A stretch of 64,000 bases of DNA, taken from an uncultured delta proteobacterium (GTDB lineage Bacteria; Desulfobacterota; Desulfovibrionia; Desulfovibrionales; Desulfovibrionaceae). Positions 34,292 to 43,570 of the stretch are shown one piece after another; position 1 is the first letter of the stretch; each line of letters starts with the position of its first letter. The DNA is taken from contig CAILNX010000058.1 of NCBI GenBank assembly GCA_903835685.1, forward strand, positions 34,276-98,275. Direction: 5' to 3'. A program made the translations under genes and the position numbers. The notes below the pieces were generated by a model. The model ran no database searches, was not told the DNA's origin, and was given only the letters and a program-made list of their open reading frames with translations.

Positions 34292-35881
34292 ATGCATTCT
34301 TTCCGGCTCAAAACCGACGCCCTGGTCATCGGCTCCGGCCTGGCCGGGGTCATGGCCGCCCTGACCATGGCTGACGCGGGCCTGCATGTGGCCCTGATCA
34401 CCTCGGAGCCGACCCTGTCCTCCGGCAATACCCCCCTGGCCCAGGGCGGCATCGTGTACCGCGCCCCGGACGACGACCCCAAGCTCCTGGAAGCGGACAT
34501 GCTCACGGCCGGGTGGCGCTACAACAGCGTGCGGGCCGTGCGTCACCTGGCCCGCAAGGGGCCGGAGGTCATCCGGGAGACCCTGATCGAGAAATACCAG
34601 GTGCCCTTTGCCCGGGACGATTCGGGCTCCTTTGCCCTGACCCGGGAGGGGGGGCACGGCAAGGCCCGTATCCTGTACTGCGCGGACCACACCGGCAAGA
34701 CCATCATCGAGTCCCTGCTGGCCCGGGTGGAGGGACACCCGAACATCGAGGTCATGACCGGGCGAACGGCCATCGATCTTCTGACCACCCAGCACCACGC
34801 CCGGCACCTGGACTTCAGGTACTGCCTGGCCAACCAGTGCGTGGGGGCCTACGTGTACAACCAGTCCCTGGCCCAGGTGGAGACGGTCCTGGCCGACTAC
34901 ACGGTCCTGGCTGCGGGCGGGGCCGGTCAGGTCTACCTGCACACCACCAACGCGGCCTCCTCCATCGGGTCGGGCCTGGCCATGGCCTCCCGGGCCGGGG
35001 CCAGGATCATGAACGCGGAATTCATCCAGTTCCACCCCACGGCCCTGTACCAGCGCAAAGGCCGGGCCGACCGGCGCTTCCTGGTCTCCGAGGCCGTGCG
35101 CGGGGAAGGGGCGCGGCTGGTGAACTCCTCGGGCGAGACCTTCATGTCCCGCTACGACCCCCGGGCCGACCTGGCCCCGCGCGACATCGTCACCCGGGCC
35201 ATCATGGAGGAGATGCTGCGCACGGGCGAGGACTGCGTGTATCTGGACGCGGCCCGTTTCGCCCACGGGGACCTGAAGGAGCGCTTCCCGACCATTTTCG
35301 AGAGCTGCGCGAAAATCGGGGTGGACATGGCCCGGGAGCCCATTCCGGTGGTCCCGGCCGCGCATTATTCCTGCGGCGGGGTGCTGGTGGACGAGCGGGG
35401 CCGCTCCACCCTGGACCGGCTCTCCTGCGTGGGCGAATGCAGTTGCACCGGGGCGCACGGGGCCAACCGGCTGGCCAGCACCTCCCTTCTGGAGGCCGCG
35501 CTCTGGGGCCACTGGGCAGGCCTCGACGTCACCCGGCGGGCCGGTTCCTCCCGGCTCACCAGAAAGCTCATGGACTCCATCCCGGACTGGGAGAACCTGG
35601 GCCAGGAACACAACGAGGACCCGGCCCTGATCGCCCAGGACTGGGCCGCCGTGCGCCACACCATGTGGAACTACGTGGGCATCGCCCGCACCACCCAGCG
35701 TCTGCGCCGGGCCTCGGACGACCTGCGCAACCAGTTGCGCAACATCCAGGATTTCTACAAGAAAACACCCATCTCCAAGCCCATCGTGGACCTGTTCCAC
35801 GGCTGCCAGACCGCGCTCATCATCACCGAGGCGGCCTTCCGCAACAAGAAGAGCGGGGGCTGCCACTACCGGGTGGACTAG
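34292..35881 (+). CDS. nadB: L-aspartate oxidase
   Basis: 529 residues of the succinate dehydrogenase/fumarate reductase flavoprotein family. The FAD site is at the N-terminus (VIGSGLAGVMAALTMADAG), with AQGGI at about 50 and HGANRLASTSLLEA near 390. It oxidises L-aspartate to iminoaspartate, and anaerobes use fumarate or quinone as acceptor. The start has AAAGGAGG. It is the last gene of nadCAB. A short hairpin at 35923-35939 follows without a T-run. Confidence 0.93.
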   Translation: MHSFRLKTDALVIGSGLAGVMAALTMADAGLHVALITSEPTLSSGNTPLAQGGIVYRAPDDDPKLLEADMLTAGWRYNSVRAVRHLARKGPEVIRETLIEKYQVPFARDDSGSFALTREGGHGKARILYCADHTGKTIIESLLARVEGHPNIEVMTGRTAIDLLTTQHHARHLDFRYCLANQCVGAYVYNQSLAQVETVLADYTVLAAGGAGQVYLHTTNAASSIGSGLAMASRAGARIMNAEFIQFHPTALYQRKGRADRRFLVSEAVRGEGARLVNSSGETFMSRYDPRADLAPRDIVTRAIMEEMLRTGEDCVYLDAARFAHGDLKERFPTIFESCAKIGVDMAREPIPVVPAAHYSCGGVLVDERGRSTLDRLSCVGECSCTGAHGANRLASTSLLEAALWGHWAGLDVTRRAGSSRLTRKLMDSIPDWENLGQEHNEDPALIAQDWAAVRHTMWNYVGIARTTQRLRRASDDLRNQLRNIQDFYKKTPISKPIVDLFHGCQTALIITEAAFRNKKSGGCHYRVD

Positions 35882-36068
35882 GGCGGCGGCGTCCTCTTTC
35901 CTGGACGGGGCTCGGGAGGGCCTTTCAGGGGGCCTGAAAAACTCCGGCAAGCTTGTTGCATGTAGGCCGCTTCTGTGGCATTCTTCCAGTCGGTTGAGGG
36001 ACGCTCCCAGCCCGGCCGAGAACGGTCGGGATCCCCCTGGCTCATGAAGAAACGAACACGGGCGGCAC

Positions 36069-37520
36069 ATGGCTCTGGAACTGCGGCAACAGCTTAAACT
36101 CACTCAGCAACTGGTGATGACCCCCCAGTTGCAGCAGGCCATCAAGCTTCTGCAGCTTTCCCGGCTGGAACTGGTGGAGACGGTCCAGAAGGAGCTTCTG
36201 GAAAACCCCCTCCTGGAAGAGGGTGCCTCTCCGGATGTCGCGGAAATCCACGAGGTGGACCGGGAGACCTCCCAGGCCGACGACACCCACCAGGAGGTGG
36301 GGCGCGAGGAGAGCAGCCAGGCCGAGGACATGATCCGCTCGGCCGACTGGGAGAACTACCTGGGCGAATTCTCCAGCACCGCTCGGCAGTCCCACCAGCG
36401 CGACGCGGAGGTCCCTGAAGAAGGCATGTCCTTTGAGGCCCGCCTGGCGCTCAAGCCCTCCCTGGAGGGACATCTGCACTGGCAGCTCCGGCTCGGGAAA
36501 TACACCGAGCAGGAGATGGCCATCGGCGAGATCATCATCGGCAATCTGGATTCCTCGGGCTATCTCCAGGCCAGTATGGAGGAGATCGCCCAGGGGCTGA
36601 ACGTGGACCAGGGCCTGGTGGAGGCCGTGCTGACCCGCATCCAGACCTTTGACCCGGTGGGCGTGGCTGCCCGCAGCCCCAAGGAATGCCTGCTCATTCA
36701 GCTCAGAGCCCTGGACATCGACGACCCCATCCTCATCTCCCTGGTTTCCGAGCATCTGGAGGACCTGGAGAAGCGCCGCTACAAGCCCCTCACCCGCAAA
36801 TTTCGCATCAGCATGGAAGAGTTGAAGGAGTACCTGGACATCATCCAGACCCTGGACCCCATGCCCGGCTCGCATTACTCCTCGGGCGAGCCGCACTATG
36901 TGAGCCCGGACGTCTTCGTCTACCGCTACGACGAGGATTTCGTCATTGTCCTGAACGAGGAGGGCCTGCCCCGGCTGTCGCTGAACTCGTATTATGTTGA
37001 CAACATGCATGCAAAGACCGACAAGGAAAAGGAATACTTCCAGGAAAAAGTGCGCTCGGCCGTCTGGTTGATGAAGAGCCTGTACCAGCGCCAGCGCACC
37101 CTGTACAAGGTCATGGAGAGCATCGTGCGGTTCCAGCGTGGGTTTTTCGAGGACGGCGTGAGCCGGTTGAAGCCACTGATTCTCAAGGAAGTGGCCGAGG
37201 ACATCGGGATGCACGAATCCACCGTGAGCCGCATCACCACGAGCAAGTACGTGTCCACGCCCCACGGCATCTACGAGCTGAAGTTTTTCTTCAACAGCGC
37301 CCTGGACATTTCCGACGGCACCCAGGTGGGCAGCGAGTCGGTCAAGGCCCTCATCAAGCAGCTCATCGGCGAGGAAGCGCCCAAGAAGCCTTTGAGCGAC
37401 GAGGAAATCGGCGACATCCTGCACAAGACCCTCCAGGTCACCATTGCCCGGCGCACCGTGGCCAAGTACCGCTCGGCCCTGGGCATCGAGTCTTCATCCA
37501 AACGAAAACAGGTTTTCTAG
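36069..37520 (+). CDS. rpoN: RNA polymerase sigma-54 factor
   Basis: 483 residues. The Gln/Leu-rich activator-contact region is at the N-terminus (LRQQLKLTQQLVMTPQLQQ), followed by an acidic spacer, the core-binding region, the helix-turn-helix (DIGMHESTVSRITTSKYV) and the RpoN box ARRTVAKYR near the end. It is the sigma factor for the -24/-12 promoters proposed at 19.2 kb and 45.35 kb. It starts the usual rpoN-hpf-ptsN-rapZ cluster. Confidence 0.97.
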   Translation: MALELRQQLKLTQQLVMTPQLQQAIKLLQLSRLELVETVQKELLENPLLEEGASPDVAEIHEVDRETSQADDTHQEVGREESSQAEDMIRSADWENYLGEFSSTARQSHQRDAEVPEEGMSFEARLALKPSLEGHLHWQLRLGKYTEQEMAIGEIIIGNLDSSGYLQASMEEIAQGLNVDQGLVEAVLTRIQTFDPVGVAARSPKECLLIQLRALDIDDPILISLVSEHLEDLEKRRYKPLTRKFRISMEELKEYLDIIQTLDPMPGSHYSSGEPHYVSPDVFVYRYDEDFVIVLNEEGLPRLSLNSYYVDNMHAKTDKEKEYFQEKVRSAVWLMKSLYQRQRTLYKVMESIVRFQRGFFEDGVSRLKPLILKEVAEDIGMHESTVSRITTSKYVSTPHGIYELKFFFNSALDISDGTQVGSESVKALIKQLIGEEAPKKPLSDEEIGDILHKTLQVTIARRTVAKYRSALGIESSSKRKQVF

Positions 37521-37598
37521 TCCCGCCCGTTTCAAGAGCTACGAGGAACAAGCGGCTTATGGCCTTTGGCTGGCCGTTTTCAATATCAGGAGGAATCT

Positions 37599-38144
37599 AT
37601 GAACATCAATTGCACTTTCAAGAACTTCGAGCCGTCCGAGCACTTGAAGAACCATGTCCGCACCCGTTTCGTGAAGCTCGGCAAGTACGTGGCCAATCCT
37701 GACGACTGCGAACTTCAGGTCAACCTCTCGGTGGAGAAGATTCGGCACCAGGCCGAAGTGACCCTGGACGCCGACAACATCCACCTGTCGGCCTTTGAAG
37801 AGTCCGAGGACATGTACACCACCATCGATCTGGTCCTGGACAAGATGGAAGCCCGCCTGCGCAAGATGCGGGAGAAGATCAAGGACCGCCGTCGGGCCAA
37901 GCCCCGGGACGTGCGCTTCGACGTGGTCAGCTTCAGCGACGTGGAAGGCGGCGGCAAGGCCCAGTTCATCGTCAAGACCGACCGCTACGAGGCCAAGCCC
38001 ATGTCCGTGGAAGAGGCGGCCGAGCAGTTGCAGACCTCGGACCAGGAGTTCCTGGTCTTCCGCAATGCCGAGGGCGATGCGGTCACGGTGATCTACCGGC
38101 TCAAGAACGGCGATTTCGGGCTCATCGACCCGGGTATGTTCTGA
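37599..38144 (+). CDS. hpf: Ribosome hibernation promoting factor, long form
   Basis: 181 residues. The N-terminal ribosome-binding fold covers about 1-105. The C-terminal dimerisation domain (about 125-180; FLVFRNAEGDAVTVIYRLKNGDFGLIDP, given here only by its ends FLVF and LIDP) marks the long form, which makes 100S ribosome dimers alone. The start at 37599 has AGGAGGAA, better than the upstream ATG at 37566. Position after rpoN is conserved widely. Confidence 0.94.
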   Translation: MNINCTFKNFEPSEHLKNHVRTRFVKLGKYVANPDDCELQVNLSVEKIRHQAEVTLDADNIHLSAFEESEDMYTTIDLVLDKMEARLRKMREKIKDRRRAKPRDVRFDVVSFSDVEGGGKAQFIVKTDRYEAKPMSVEEAAEQLQTSDQEFLVFRNAEGDAVTVIYRLKNGDFGLIDPGMF

Positions 38145-38145
38145 C

Positions 38146-38595
38146 ATGAAGCTTTGCGAATACCTGGAACGGGGATTTCTCATCCCTGATCTGGCGGCCA
38201 GGACCAAGAGCGAGGTCCTGGCCGAACTGGTGGTCCCCCTGGCCGGGGCCATCCCGGGCCTGGACGCCGGACGCGCCGTGAAGGTGCTCTCCGAGCGCGA
38301 AGGCCTGGGAACCACGGGCATCGGCGACGGGGTGGCCATACCCCACGGCAAGATGGACAGCCTGGAGAAGATCGTGGTGGTGGTGGGCCGGAGCCTCTCG
38401 GGCGTGGAGTTCGAGGCCCTGGACCACAAGCCCTGCTCCATCTTTTTCCTGGTCCTGGCCCCGGAGCAGGTCACCGGCCTGCACCTGCGCATCCTGGCCC
38501 ATGTCTCCAGGCTCCTGCGGGACGAGAATTTTCGCCGGGCCTTCATGGAGGCCGATGGGGTCGATGGCCTGTGGAGTCTGCTCAACGCCGCCTAG
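38146..38595 (+). CDS. ptsN: Nitrogen-PTS-type EIIA protein
   Basis: 149 residues of the fructose/mannitol EIIA fold. The phosphorylated histidine is His67 in GVAIPHGKMD. In proteobacteria EIIA-Ntr is a regulatory phosphocarrier affecting potassium transport, nitrogen and sigma-54-linked functions rather than sugar uptake. It starts 1 base after hpf and precedes rapZ by 15 bases. Confidence 0.93.
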   Translation: MKLCEYLERGFLIPDLAARTKSEVLAELVVPLAGAIPGLDAGRAVKVLSEREGLGTTGIGDGVAIPHGKMDSLEKIVVVVGRSLSGVEFEALDHKPCSIFFLVLAPEQVTGLHLRILAHVSRLLRDENFRRAFMEADGVDGLWSLLNAA

Positions 38596-38610
38596 CATGA
38601 GGATACGCAC

Positions 38611-39495
38611 GTGACATCGCACGCCCCCTTGTCCGTGGTCATCGTCACCGGCCTGTCCGGCGCGGGAAAAAGCACGGCCCTCAAGGTCTTTGAGGACCTG
38701 CGCTTTTTCTGCGTGGACGGGCTTCCGGCCAGCATGGTGCCCAAGCTGGCGGGCCTGTTTCTGACCCAGGACCGGGGCGGCTACCGGGGGTTGGCCCTGG
38801 GCATGGACCTGCGCCAGCTCGATTTTTTGGACGACTGGAACAAGGCCGTGCACGAACTGACCGCGCTCGGGGTCCGGCCCCGGGTGCTCTTTCTGGAGTC
38901 CACGCCCCAGGAACTTTTGCGGCGTTACGCCACCACCCGCAGGCCCCATCCCCTGGAGTCGGCCAATCTGGGCCTGGAGCAGGCCCTGGACCAGGAGCGC
39001 CGCCTCCTGGACCCCATGCGCTCCTCGGCCGAACTGGTGGTGGACACCTCCAGCTATTCGGTCCACGACCTGCGCCGCATCATCCAGGAGAAATGGGCAT
39101 TGGTCCAGGACGAGTCCCGGGGGCTCCGGGTCCACGTCATCTCCTTCGGCTTCAAGTACGGGGTCCCGGCCGAGGCGGACATGCTCTTTGACCTGCGTTT
39201 TCTGCCCAACCCCTATTTCGATCCGGCCTTACGCCCCCTGTCCGGCAAGGACCAGGTCATTGCCGAGTATGTCCTGGGCGGTGAGCCCGGGGCCACGTTC
39301 ATGGAAAAATATCTCGAATTCATGCACTATCTTTTGCCCCTTTTCGCCAGCGAGGGCCGCTTCCGGCTGACCGTGGGCATCGGCTGCACCGGCGGCCGCC
39401 ACCGATCCGTGGCCGTGTCCGAGCGGTTCTACGCCAGCCTCCGGGAAAAGGGCTACACCGCCACTCTCGAACACCGGCATTTCGCCTTGGGCTAG
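38611..39495 (+). CDS. rapZ: RNase adapter/nucleotide-binding protein RapZ
   Basis: 294 residues from GTG 38611. The P-loop GLSGAGKST lies at 14-22, and the C-terminal domain holds SFGFKYGVP, DLRFLPNPY and GCTGGRHRSV, all family signatures. In enterics RapZ guides RNase E to the GlmZ small RNA; outside them it is mainly known as a nucleotide- and metabolite-binding protein. It is encoded between the two EIIA-type phosphocarriers. Confidence 0.94.
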   Translation: MTSHAPLSVVIVTGLSGAGKSTALKVFEDLRFFCVDGLPASMVPKLAGLFLTQDRGGYRGLALGMDLRQLDFLDDWNKAVHELTALGVRPRVLFLESTPQELLRRYATTRRPHPLESANLGLEQALDQERRLLDPMRSSAELVVDTSSYSVHDLRRIIQEKWALVQDESRGLRVHVISFGFKYGVPAEADMLFDLRFLPNPYFDPALRPLSGKDQVIAEYVLGGEPGATFMEKYLEFMHYLLPLFASEGRFRLTVGIGCTGGRHRSVAVSERFYASLREKGYTATLEHRHFALG

Positions 39496-39509
39496 GCCTT
39501 GGGAGGCTT

Positions 39510-39923
39510 ATGAGCGCCGAGAAACGCACGGGCATTCTCCTGGTGACCCACTTGGACATCGGGGCCAGGATCATCCAGGCCGCTGAATTCATCATGGGTC
39601 CCCAGGACGGGGTCGCGGCCGTGGGCGTGGAGGCCACCACCAACGTGGACGAGACCGTGTCCGTGATCCGGGACGCGGCGGTCAAGGTGGACTCGGGCCA
39701 GGGGGTCCTGGTGCTCACGGACATGTTCGGGGGCACGCCCACCAATTTGAGCCTGTCGCTCATCGGCACGGCCGCCTCCGAGGTCATCACCGGGGTGAAC
39801 CTGCCCATGGTGCTCAAAGCCATCCAGGGCCGCCTCCTGCCCCCGGCCCAGTTGGCCCTGGAGGTCAAGAAGGCCGGAATCCAGGGCATCGTGGTGGCCG
39901 GAGAGATGCTCAAGCGCAAATAG
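39510..39923 (+). CDS. Mannose-family PTS EIIA domain protein
   Basis: 137 residues. The phosphorylated histidine is His14 in LLVTHLDIGARI, and VLTDMFGGTPTNLSL is the family signature. In many Desulfovibrio genomes this gene is followed by EIIB, EIIC and EIID genes; here the next gene is convergent and unrelated, so the domain stands alone and is probably regulatory. It is the last gene of the rpoN cluster. Confidence 0.92.
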   Translation: MSAEKRTGILLVTHLDIGARIIQAAEFIMGPQDGVAAVGVEATTNVDETVSVIRDAAVKVDSGQGVLVLTDMFGGTPTNLSLSLIGTAASEVITGVNLPMVLKAIQGRLLPPAQLALEVKKAGIQGIVVAGEMLKRK

Positions 39924-40082
39924 TCCCGGTCAGACCTTTCGGAACTCTTCTTCGGGGCCTATCGGCCCGGTCATTCTCATTGGAATCCAATGCGCCCGTG
40001 GAGGGGCCGGGTCAGGCCACCGGCATTTCCGGGAGGTCTGTCCGGCCTCGTGTTGCTTTGGAGCTGGAGCCCCCCAGAACGG

Positions 40083-40110
40083 AGGAAAAAAATAATTATT
40101 TCTCATTCTT
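40083..40110. repeat. AT-rich element, copy C of a three-copy family
   Basis: The core AAATAATTATTT is a perfect 12-bp palindrome followed by CTCATTCTT. The right half matches copies A (7.6 kb) and B (31.2 kb). The left half is weaker here. It overlaps the last codons and stop of the EamA gene on the minus strand and lies between convergent genes, like the other copies. Confidence 0.65.
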
Positions 40111-41022
40111 GCGTTCTTGGGGGGCGAGGCCAGGCTGGCCCAAATCCCGCCGCCTCGCCAAACGCACGGCGTCCGGGGGAATCACCACCAGGACCAGCCC
40201 GGCCAGGATGAGGGCCATGCCCGCCAAACGCTGGGTCCCGAAGGTCTCGCCCAGGACCAGGAAGGAGGAGGTGGCCCCGAACACCGGGATGAGCAGGGAG
40301 AAGGGGGCCACAATGGCCGCCGGATAGCGCTTGAGCAGATGGCCCCAGGCCCCGTACCCGAAGATGGTGGACAGGATCGACAGGTAGAGCAGGGCCCCGA
40401 TCCCGGCCGGGGTCAGGTGGGTCAGGGCCTGGACCACGCGGCCCGGGCCTTCCAGCCCTAGGGACAGGCCCAGGAGTGGCAGGGGAGGGATGAGGCTCAG
40501 CCAGGCGATGAGCGGGAGCATGTCCGCCTTGCCCGCCCCGCGCATGAGCAGGTTGCCCGTGGCCCAGCACATGGCTGCGGCCAGGATCAGGCCCAGGCCC
40601 GTGGCGGTCACGCCCTGGACCCCGGCCGTGAGCCCGATGACCAAAAGTCCGGCCAGGGCCACGCCCACGCCCAGGCCCTGCCGCCGTCCGGGATATTCCT
40701 TGAGCAGGATTGCGCTGGCCAGGATGGTGAACATGGCCTGGGACTGGAGCACCACCGAGGCCAGGCCCGGGGGCATCCCCACGGCCATGCCGGTGAAGAG
40801 CAGGGCGAACTGGCCCACGAACCAGGCCAGGCCCAGGGCCAAAAGCCGGGGCCAGGACACCGCGGGCTTGGGCAGGAAGGGGACCAGGATCGCGGCCGGG
40901 ACAAAGCGCAGGGCCGCCAGCAGAAGAGGCGGAAAGGCGTCCAGGCCGATGCGGATGACCGTGAAATTCACGCCCCAGACCGCAGCCACCAACAGGGCCA
41001 GAAGAAGATGTTTCGTGCGCAT
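40096..41022 (-). CDS. EamA/DMT-family membrane transporter
   Basis: 308 residues with ten predicted helices in two EamA repeats (AVWGVNFTVIRIGLDAFPPLLLA at the start of the first, shown here by AVWGVNF). The substrate is unknown; relatives export amino acids, sugars or drugs. The likely start is ATG 41022 with AAAGAG upstream; two upstream ATGs are less favourable. The C-terminus overlaps a shared AT-rich element. It is divergent to the YciI gene. Confidence 0.87.
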   Translation of the reverse strand: MRTKHLLLALLVAAVWGVNFTVIRIGLDAFPPLLLAALRFVPAAILVPFLPKPAVSWPRLLALGLAWFVGQFALLFTGMAVGMPPGLASVVLQSQAMFTILASAILLKEYPGRRQGLGVGVALAGLLVIGLTAGVQGVTATGLGLILAAAMCWATGNLLMRGAGKADMLPLIAWLSLIPPLPLLGLSLGLEGPGRVVQALTHLTPAGIGALLYLSILSTIFGYGAWGHLLKRYPAAIVAPFSLLIPVFGATSSFLVLGETFGTQRLAGMALILAGLVLVVIPPDAVRLARRRDLGQPGLAPQERKNEK

Positions 41023-41047
41023 GATCTCTTTCATCCAAGGAGGAAAA

Positions 41048-41335
41048 ATGTTCGTCATTCTCGTCAACTATGTCAAGCCCCTGGAAGCCATCGACGCCCT
41101 TTTGCCCGGCCATGTGGCCTTTTTGGACCGTTTTTTCCGGCAGGGAGTGTTCCTGACCTCGGGTCGCCGGGTTCCCCGCACGGGTGGGATCATCCTGGCC
41201 CGGGCCGAGAGTGCGGAGGCGCTGCAAACCGTGCTGGCCGAGGACCCCTTTCAGCAGGAAGGCGCAGCCCTTTACGAGATAGTGGAGTTCACGCCCAACA
41301 AGGCCGCACCGGGTCTGGAGGCGCTGCTGGGCTAG
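41048..41335 (+). CDS. YciI-like protein
   Basis: 95 residues with the dimeric ferredoxin-like YciI fold: MFVILVNYVKPLE at the start, HVAFLDRFFRQGVFLTSG in the middle, and EIVEFTP at the end. Some relatives are chloromuconolactone-like dehalogenases, but most have no known reaction. The ribosome site is excellent (AAGGAGG). Confidence 0.85.
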   Translation: MFVILVNYVKPLEAIDALLPGHVAFLDRFFRQGVFLTSGRRVPRTGGIILARAESAEALQTVLAEDPFQQEGAALYEIVEFTPNKAAPGLEALLG

Positions 41336-41371
41336 AGAGGCCTTCGGATCAGGCCGACCGGGCCGGGCATG

Positions 41372-41635
41372 CTAGTGGGAGTTGTTCTTTCGCTTCGGGT
41401 GGCCGACGCGGCGCCGACGGTGCTTGATGGTCAGGTGCACGTAGATGCCGAAGACCACCAGGCAGAAGACCACGATGGCCAGGAGAAAGAGATAGGGTAG
41501 CTTGTCGGAATCCTGGTTGAGGAGCAGGAGGAAGAACAGCCCGAACACCCCGGCCACGCCCAGGGTGTTCCGGAACCGGGCCGCCGAGCGTTCCGCCCGC
41601 AGGAGCTCCAATTCTTTTTTCTGTTCCGCATCCAT
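41372..41635 (-). CDS. Small two-helix membrane protein of unknown function
   Basis: 87 residues. A charged N-terminal helix is followed by two membrane segments (about 25-41 and 47-67) and a very basic tail (KHRRRRVGHPKRKN). The start is ATG 41635; a longer open frame to 41725 has no better signal. No family recognised. It lies between YciI and the dihydrouridine synthase gene, 124 bases from the latter. Confidence 0.65.
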   Translation of the reverse strand: MDAEQKKELELLRAERSAARFRNTLGVAGVFGLFFLLLLNQDSDKLPYLFLLAIVVFCLVVFGIYVHLTIKHRRRRVGHPKRKNNSH

Positions 41636-41759
41636 GGAGAGAGTCCTTTTATAATCTCGCTCACGATACTGTCCCAGGGGGCTGGCGTCAACCGTCTTCG
41701 ACCTCTGGGCCAGGCCTTGGCCCATAGGCCCGCATGCCCTGGCTGGCCCTGGCGCGGGG

Positions 41760-42794
41760 CTAGAGAAACCGATCTGTCCGCGTCTGCAGGGCCTCGGCCG
41801 CCGGGGAGCCCGGGGCCGGAAACAGGGCGGCGATTTCCTCCACCACCTGGTCCAGGGACTCCCAGTCCGGGCAGGCCAGCAACTGGGTGCGCAGTTTCTT
41901 GATCCCGTCCAGTCCGCGCAGATAGCGGGGGATGATGGAGCGCATCTTGCGGAACCCGCCCGGGTCGAACGCCCGCACCAACTCCATGTGCGTGCGGACC
42001 AGGGCGGCCACCTCGGGTCCCGAGGGGTCGGGCCTGGACCGGCCTTCGAGCAGGCCCAGGTAGCGGCCGAACACCCCGGGGTCGTAGAGCGCGCCCCGGG
42101 CGAACATGATTCCGGCCACCCCGGTCTCCTGCAGGCAGCGCACCCCGTCGGCGGCCGTGAACAGGTCCCCGCTGGCCAGGACCGGCAGGGTCGTGGCCTG
42201 GATGAGCTCGGGCAGGCGGAGATGGTGGGCCTGGCCGGTGAACATCTGCCTGGCCCAGCGCGGATGCAGGGTGATCCAGGCCGCGCCCGCGTCCTCGGCC
42301 CGGCGGGCCACGTCCGTGAACACGGCCTGGCCCGGCTCGAATCCCAGGCGGATCTTCACCCCCACCCGGCCCGGCCCGGCCGATCGGACCATGGCGGACA
42401 GGATGTTTCCGATGCGCTCGGGGTCCTTGAGCAGGGCCGAGCCGCTGCCGGATTTGAGCACCTTGCGCACCGGGCAGCCCGCATTTAAGTCAAAATGGGT
42501 GAAGCCCAAGGGGAGGAGCATGTCCACGGCCCGGGTGAATTCCTCGGGCTCGGCCCCGAAGAGCTGGACCACCAGGGGCGCGTCCTCGGCGCAGGTGGCC
42601 AGAAGGGGCATGGTGGCCTTGGTCCCGTACAACAGGCCCCGAACCGAGACCATTTCCGTGCAGGCCACGGCCGCGCCCAGCCTGCGGCAGAGCAGGCGGA
42701 AGGGCAGGTCCGAATATCCGGCCAAGGGAGCCAGCCAGGGGGCCTCGGGCCGGATGGGCAGGCCGTCTGAAGCGTGGTGCGGGGGAGTATCCAT
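41760..42794 (-). CDS. dus: tRNA-dihydrouridine synthase
   Basis: 344 residues. The FMN-barrel starts with APLAGYSDLPFR, and the catalytic cysteine is Cys107 in DLNAGCPVRKV. HPRWARQMFTG and LASGDLFTA complete the FMN and RNA sites. It reduces uridines in tRNA D-loops. The frame is open past the start to 43550, but that part is antisense to the cyclophilin gene. The start at 42794 was chosen because the FMN-barrel begins about 20 residues in. Confidence 0.92.
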   Translation of the reverse strand: MDTPPHHASDGLPIRPEAPWLAPLAGYSDLPFRLLCRRLGAAVACTEMVSVRGLLYGTKATMPLLATCAEDAPLVVQLFGAEPEEFTRAVDMLLPLGFTHFDLNAGCPVRKVLKSGSGSALLKDPERIGNILSAMVRSAGPGRVGVKIRLGFEPGQAVFTDVARRAEDAGAAWITLHPRWARQMFTGQAHHLRLPELIQATTLPVLASGDLFTAADGVRCLQETGVAGIMFARGALYDPGVFGRYLGLLEGRSRPDPSGPEVAALVRTHMELVRAFDPGGFRKMRSIIPRYLRGLDGIKKLRTQLLACPDWESLDQVVEEIAALFPAPGSPAAEALQTRTDRFL

Positions 42795-42872
42795 TTGCCT
42801 GATGGGTCGGGGTTTGCTAAAAAGGCCACGCGCGCCCGCCTGGGCGTCAAACCCCCTCAAGGAGTATGAGCG

Positions 42873-43493
42873 ATGCACGTTGCTGAAAGAGTTTTCCGGA
42901 AAAAAATCATGGCCCGCCTGGCGGGATTTTTCTGTCTGGCCGGGCTTGTCCTCTGCCTGGCCCAGCCCTCCCAGGCCCAGGGCCAGGGGGCCAAGTCCGT
43001 GGTCCGTCTGGACACCAGCCTGGGGACCATCGTGCTGGAGCTGTACAAGGACAAGGCGCCCGAGACGGTTGCCAATTTCCTGGAGTATGTCAAGGAAGGG
43101 TTTTACGAGGGCACGGTTTTCCACCGGGTCATCAAGGATTTCATGATCCAGGGCGGGGGCATGGACGCGGGTATGGTCCAGCGTAAGACCCGAGCCCCGA
43201 TCAAGAACGAGGGGGACAACGGGCTGTACAACGAGCCCTACACCGTGGCCATGGCCCGCACCGGCGATCCCAATTCGGCCACCTCCCAGTTCTTCATCAA
43301 CACCAAGGACAACACGGCCCTGAACTACAAGGCCAAGACCTCCGAGGGTTGGGGCTATTGCGTGTTCGGCAAGGTCATCGTGGGCAAGAACGTGGTGGAC
43401 AAGATCAAGGCCGTGCCCACCAGCAGGCGCGGGCCCAATGAGAACGTACCCAACGAGCCCGTGGTCATCCTCAAGGCCATGGTGCAGGAATAG
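42873..43493 (+). CDS. Secreted peptidyl-prolyl isomerase (cyclophilin)
   Basis: 206 residues. A signal peptide (about 1-36, ending AQPSQAQ) precedes a complete cyclophilin domain: VFHRVIKDFMIQGG, MARTGDPNSATSQFFIN and VFGKVIVGK. It would catalyse proline isomerisation in the periplasm. The ribosome site AAGGAG lies at the usual distance. A terminator follows directly. Confidence 0.94.
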   Translation: MHVAERVFRKKIMARLAGFFCLAGLVLCLAQPSQAQGQGAKSVVRLDTSLGTIVLELYKDKAPETVANFLEYVKEGFYEGTVFHRVIKDFMIQGGGMDAGMVQRKTRAPIKNEGDNGLYNEPYTVAMARTGDPNSATSQFFINTKDNTALNYKAKTSEGWGYCVFGKVIVGKNVVDKIKAVPTSRRGPNENVPNEPVVILKAMVQE

Positions 43494-43520
43494 CCGCCGG
43501 TTGGCGGCAAGCAGCAAGCA

Positions 43521-43547
43521 AAGGGGGCCTTGATGGCCCCCTTTTTT
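43521..43547 (+). terminator. Rho-independent terminator after the cyclophilin gene
   Basis: The 9-bp stem AAGGGGGCC/GGCCCCCTT with loop TTGAT is followed by six T residues. It sits between the cyclophilin gene and the convergent IMP cyclohydrolase gene. Confidence 0.9.
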
Positions 43548-43570
43548 CATGGTCCTCTCTGGCCGCTTTT

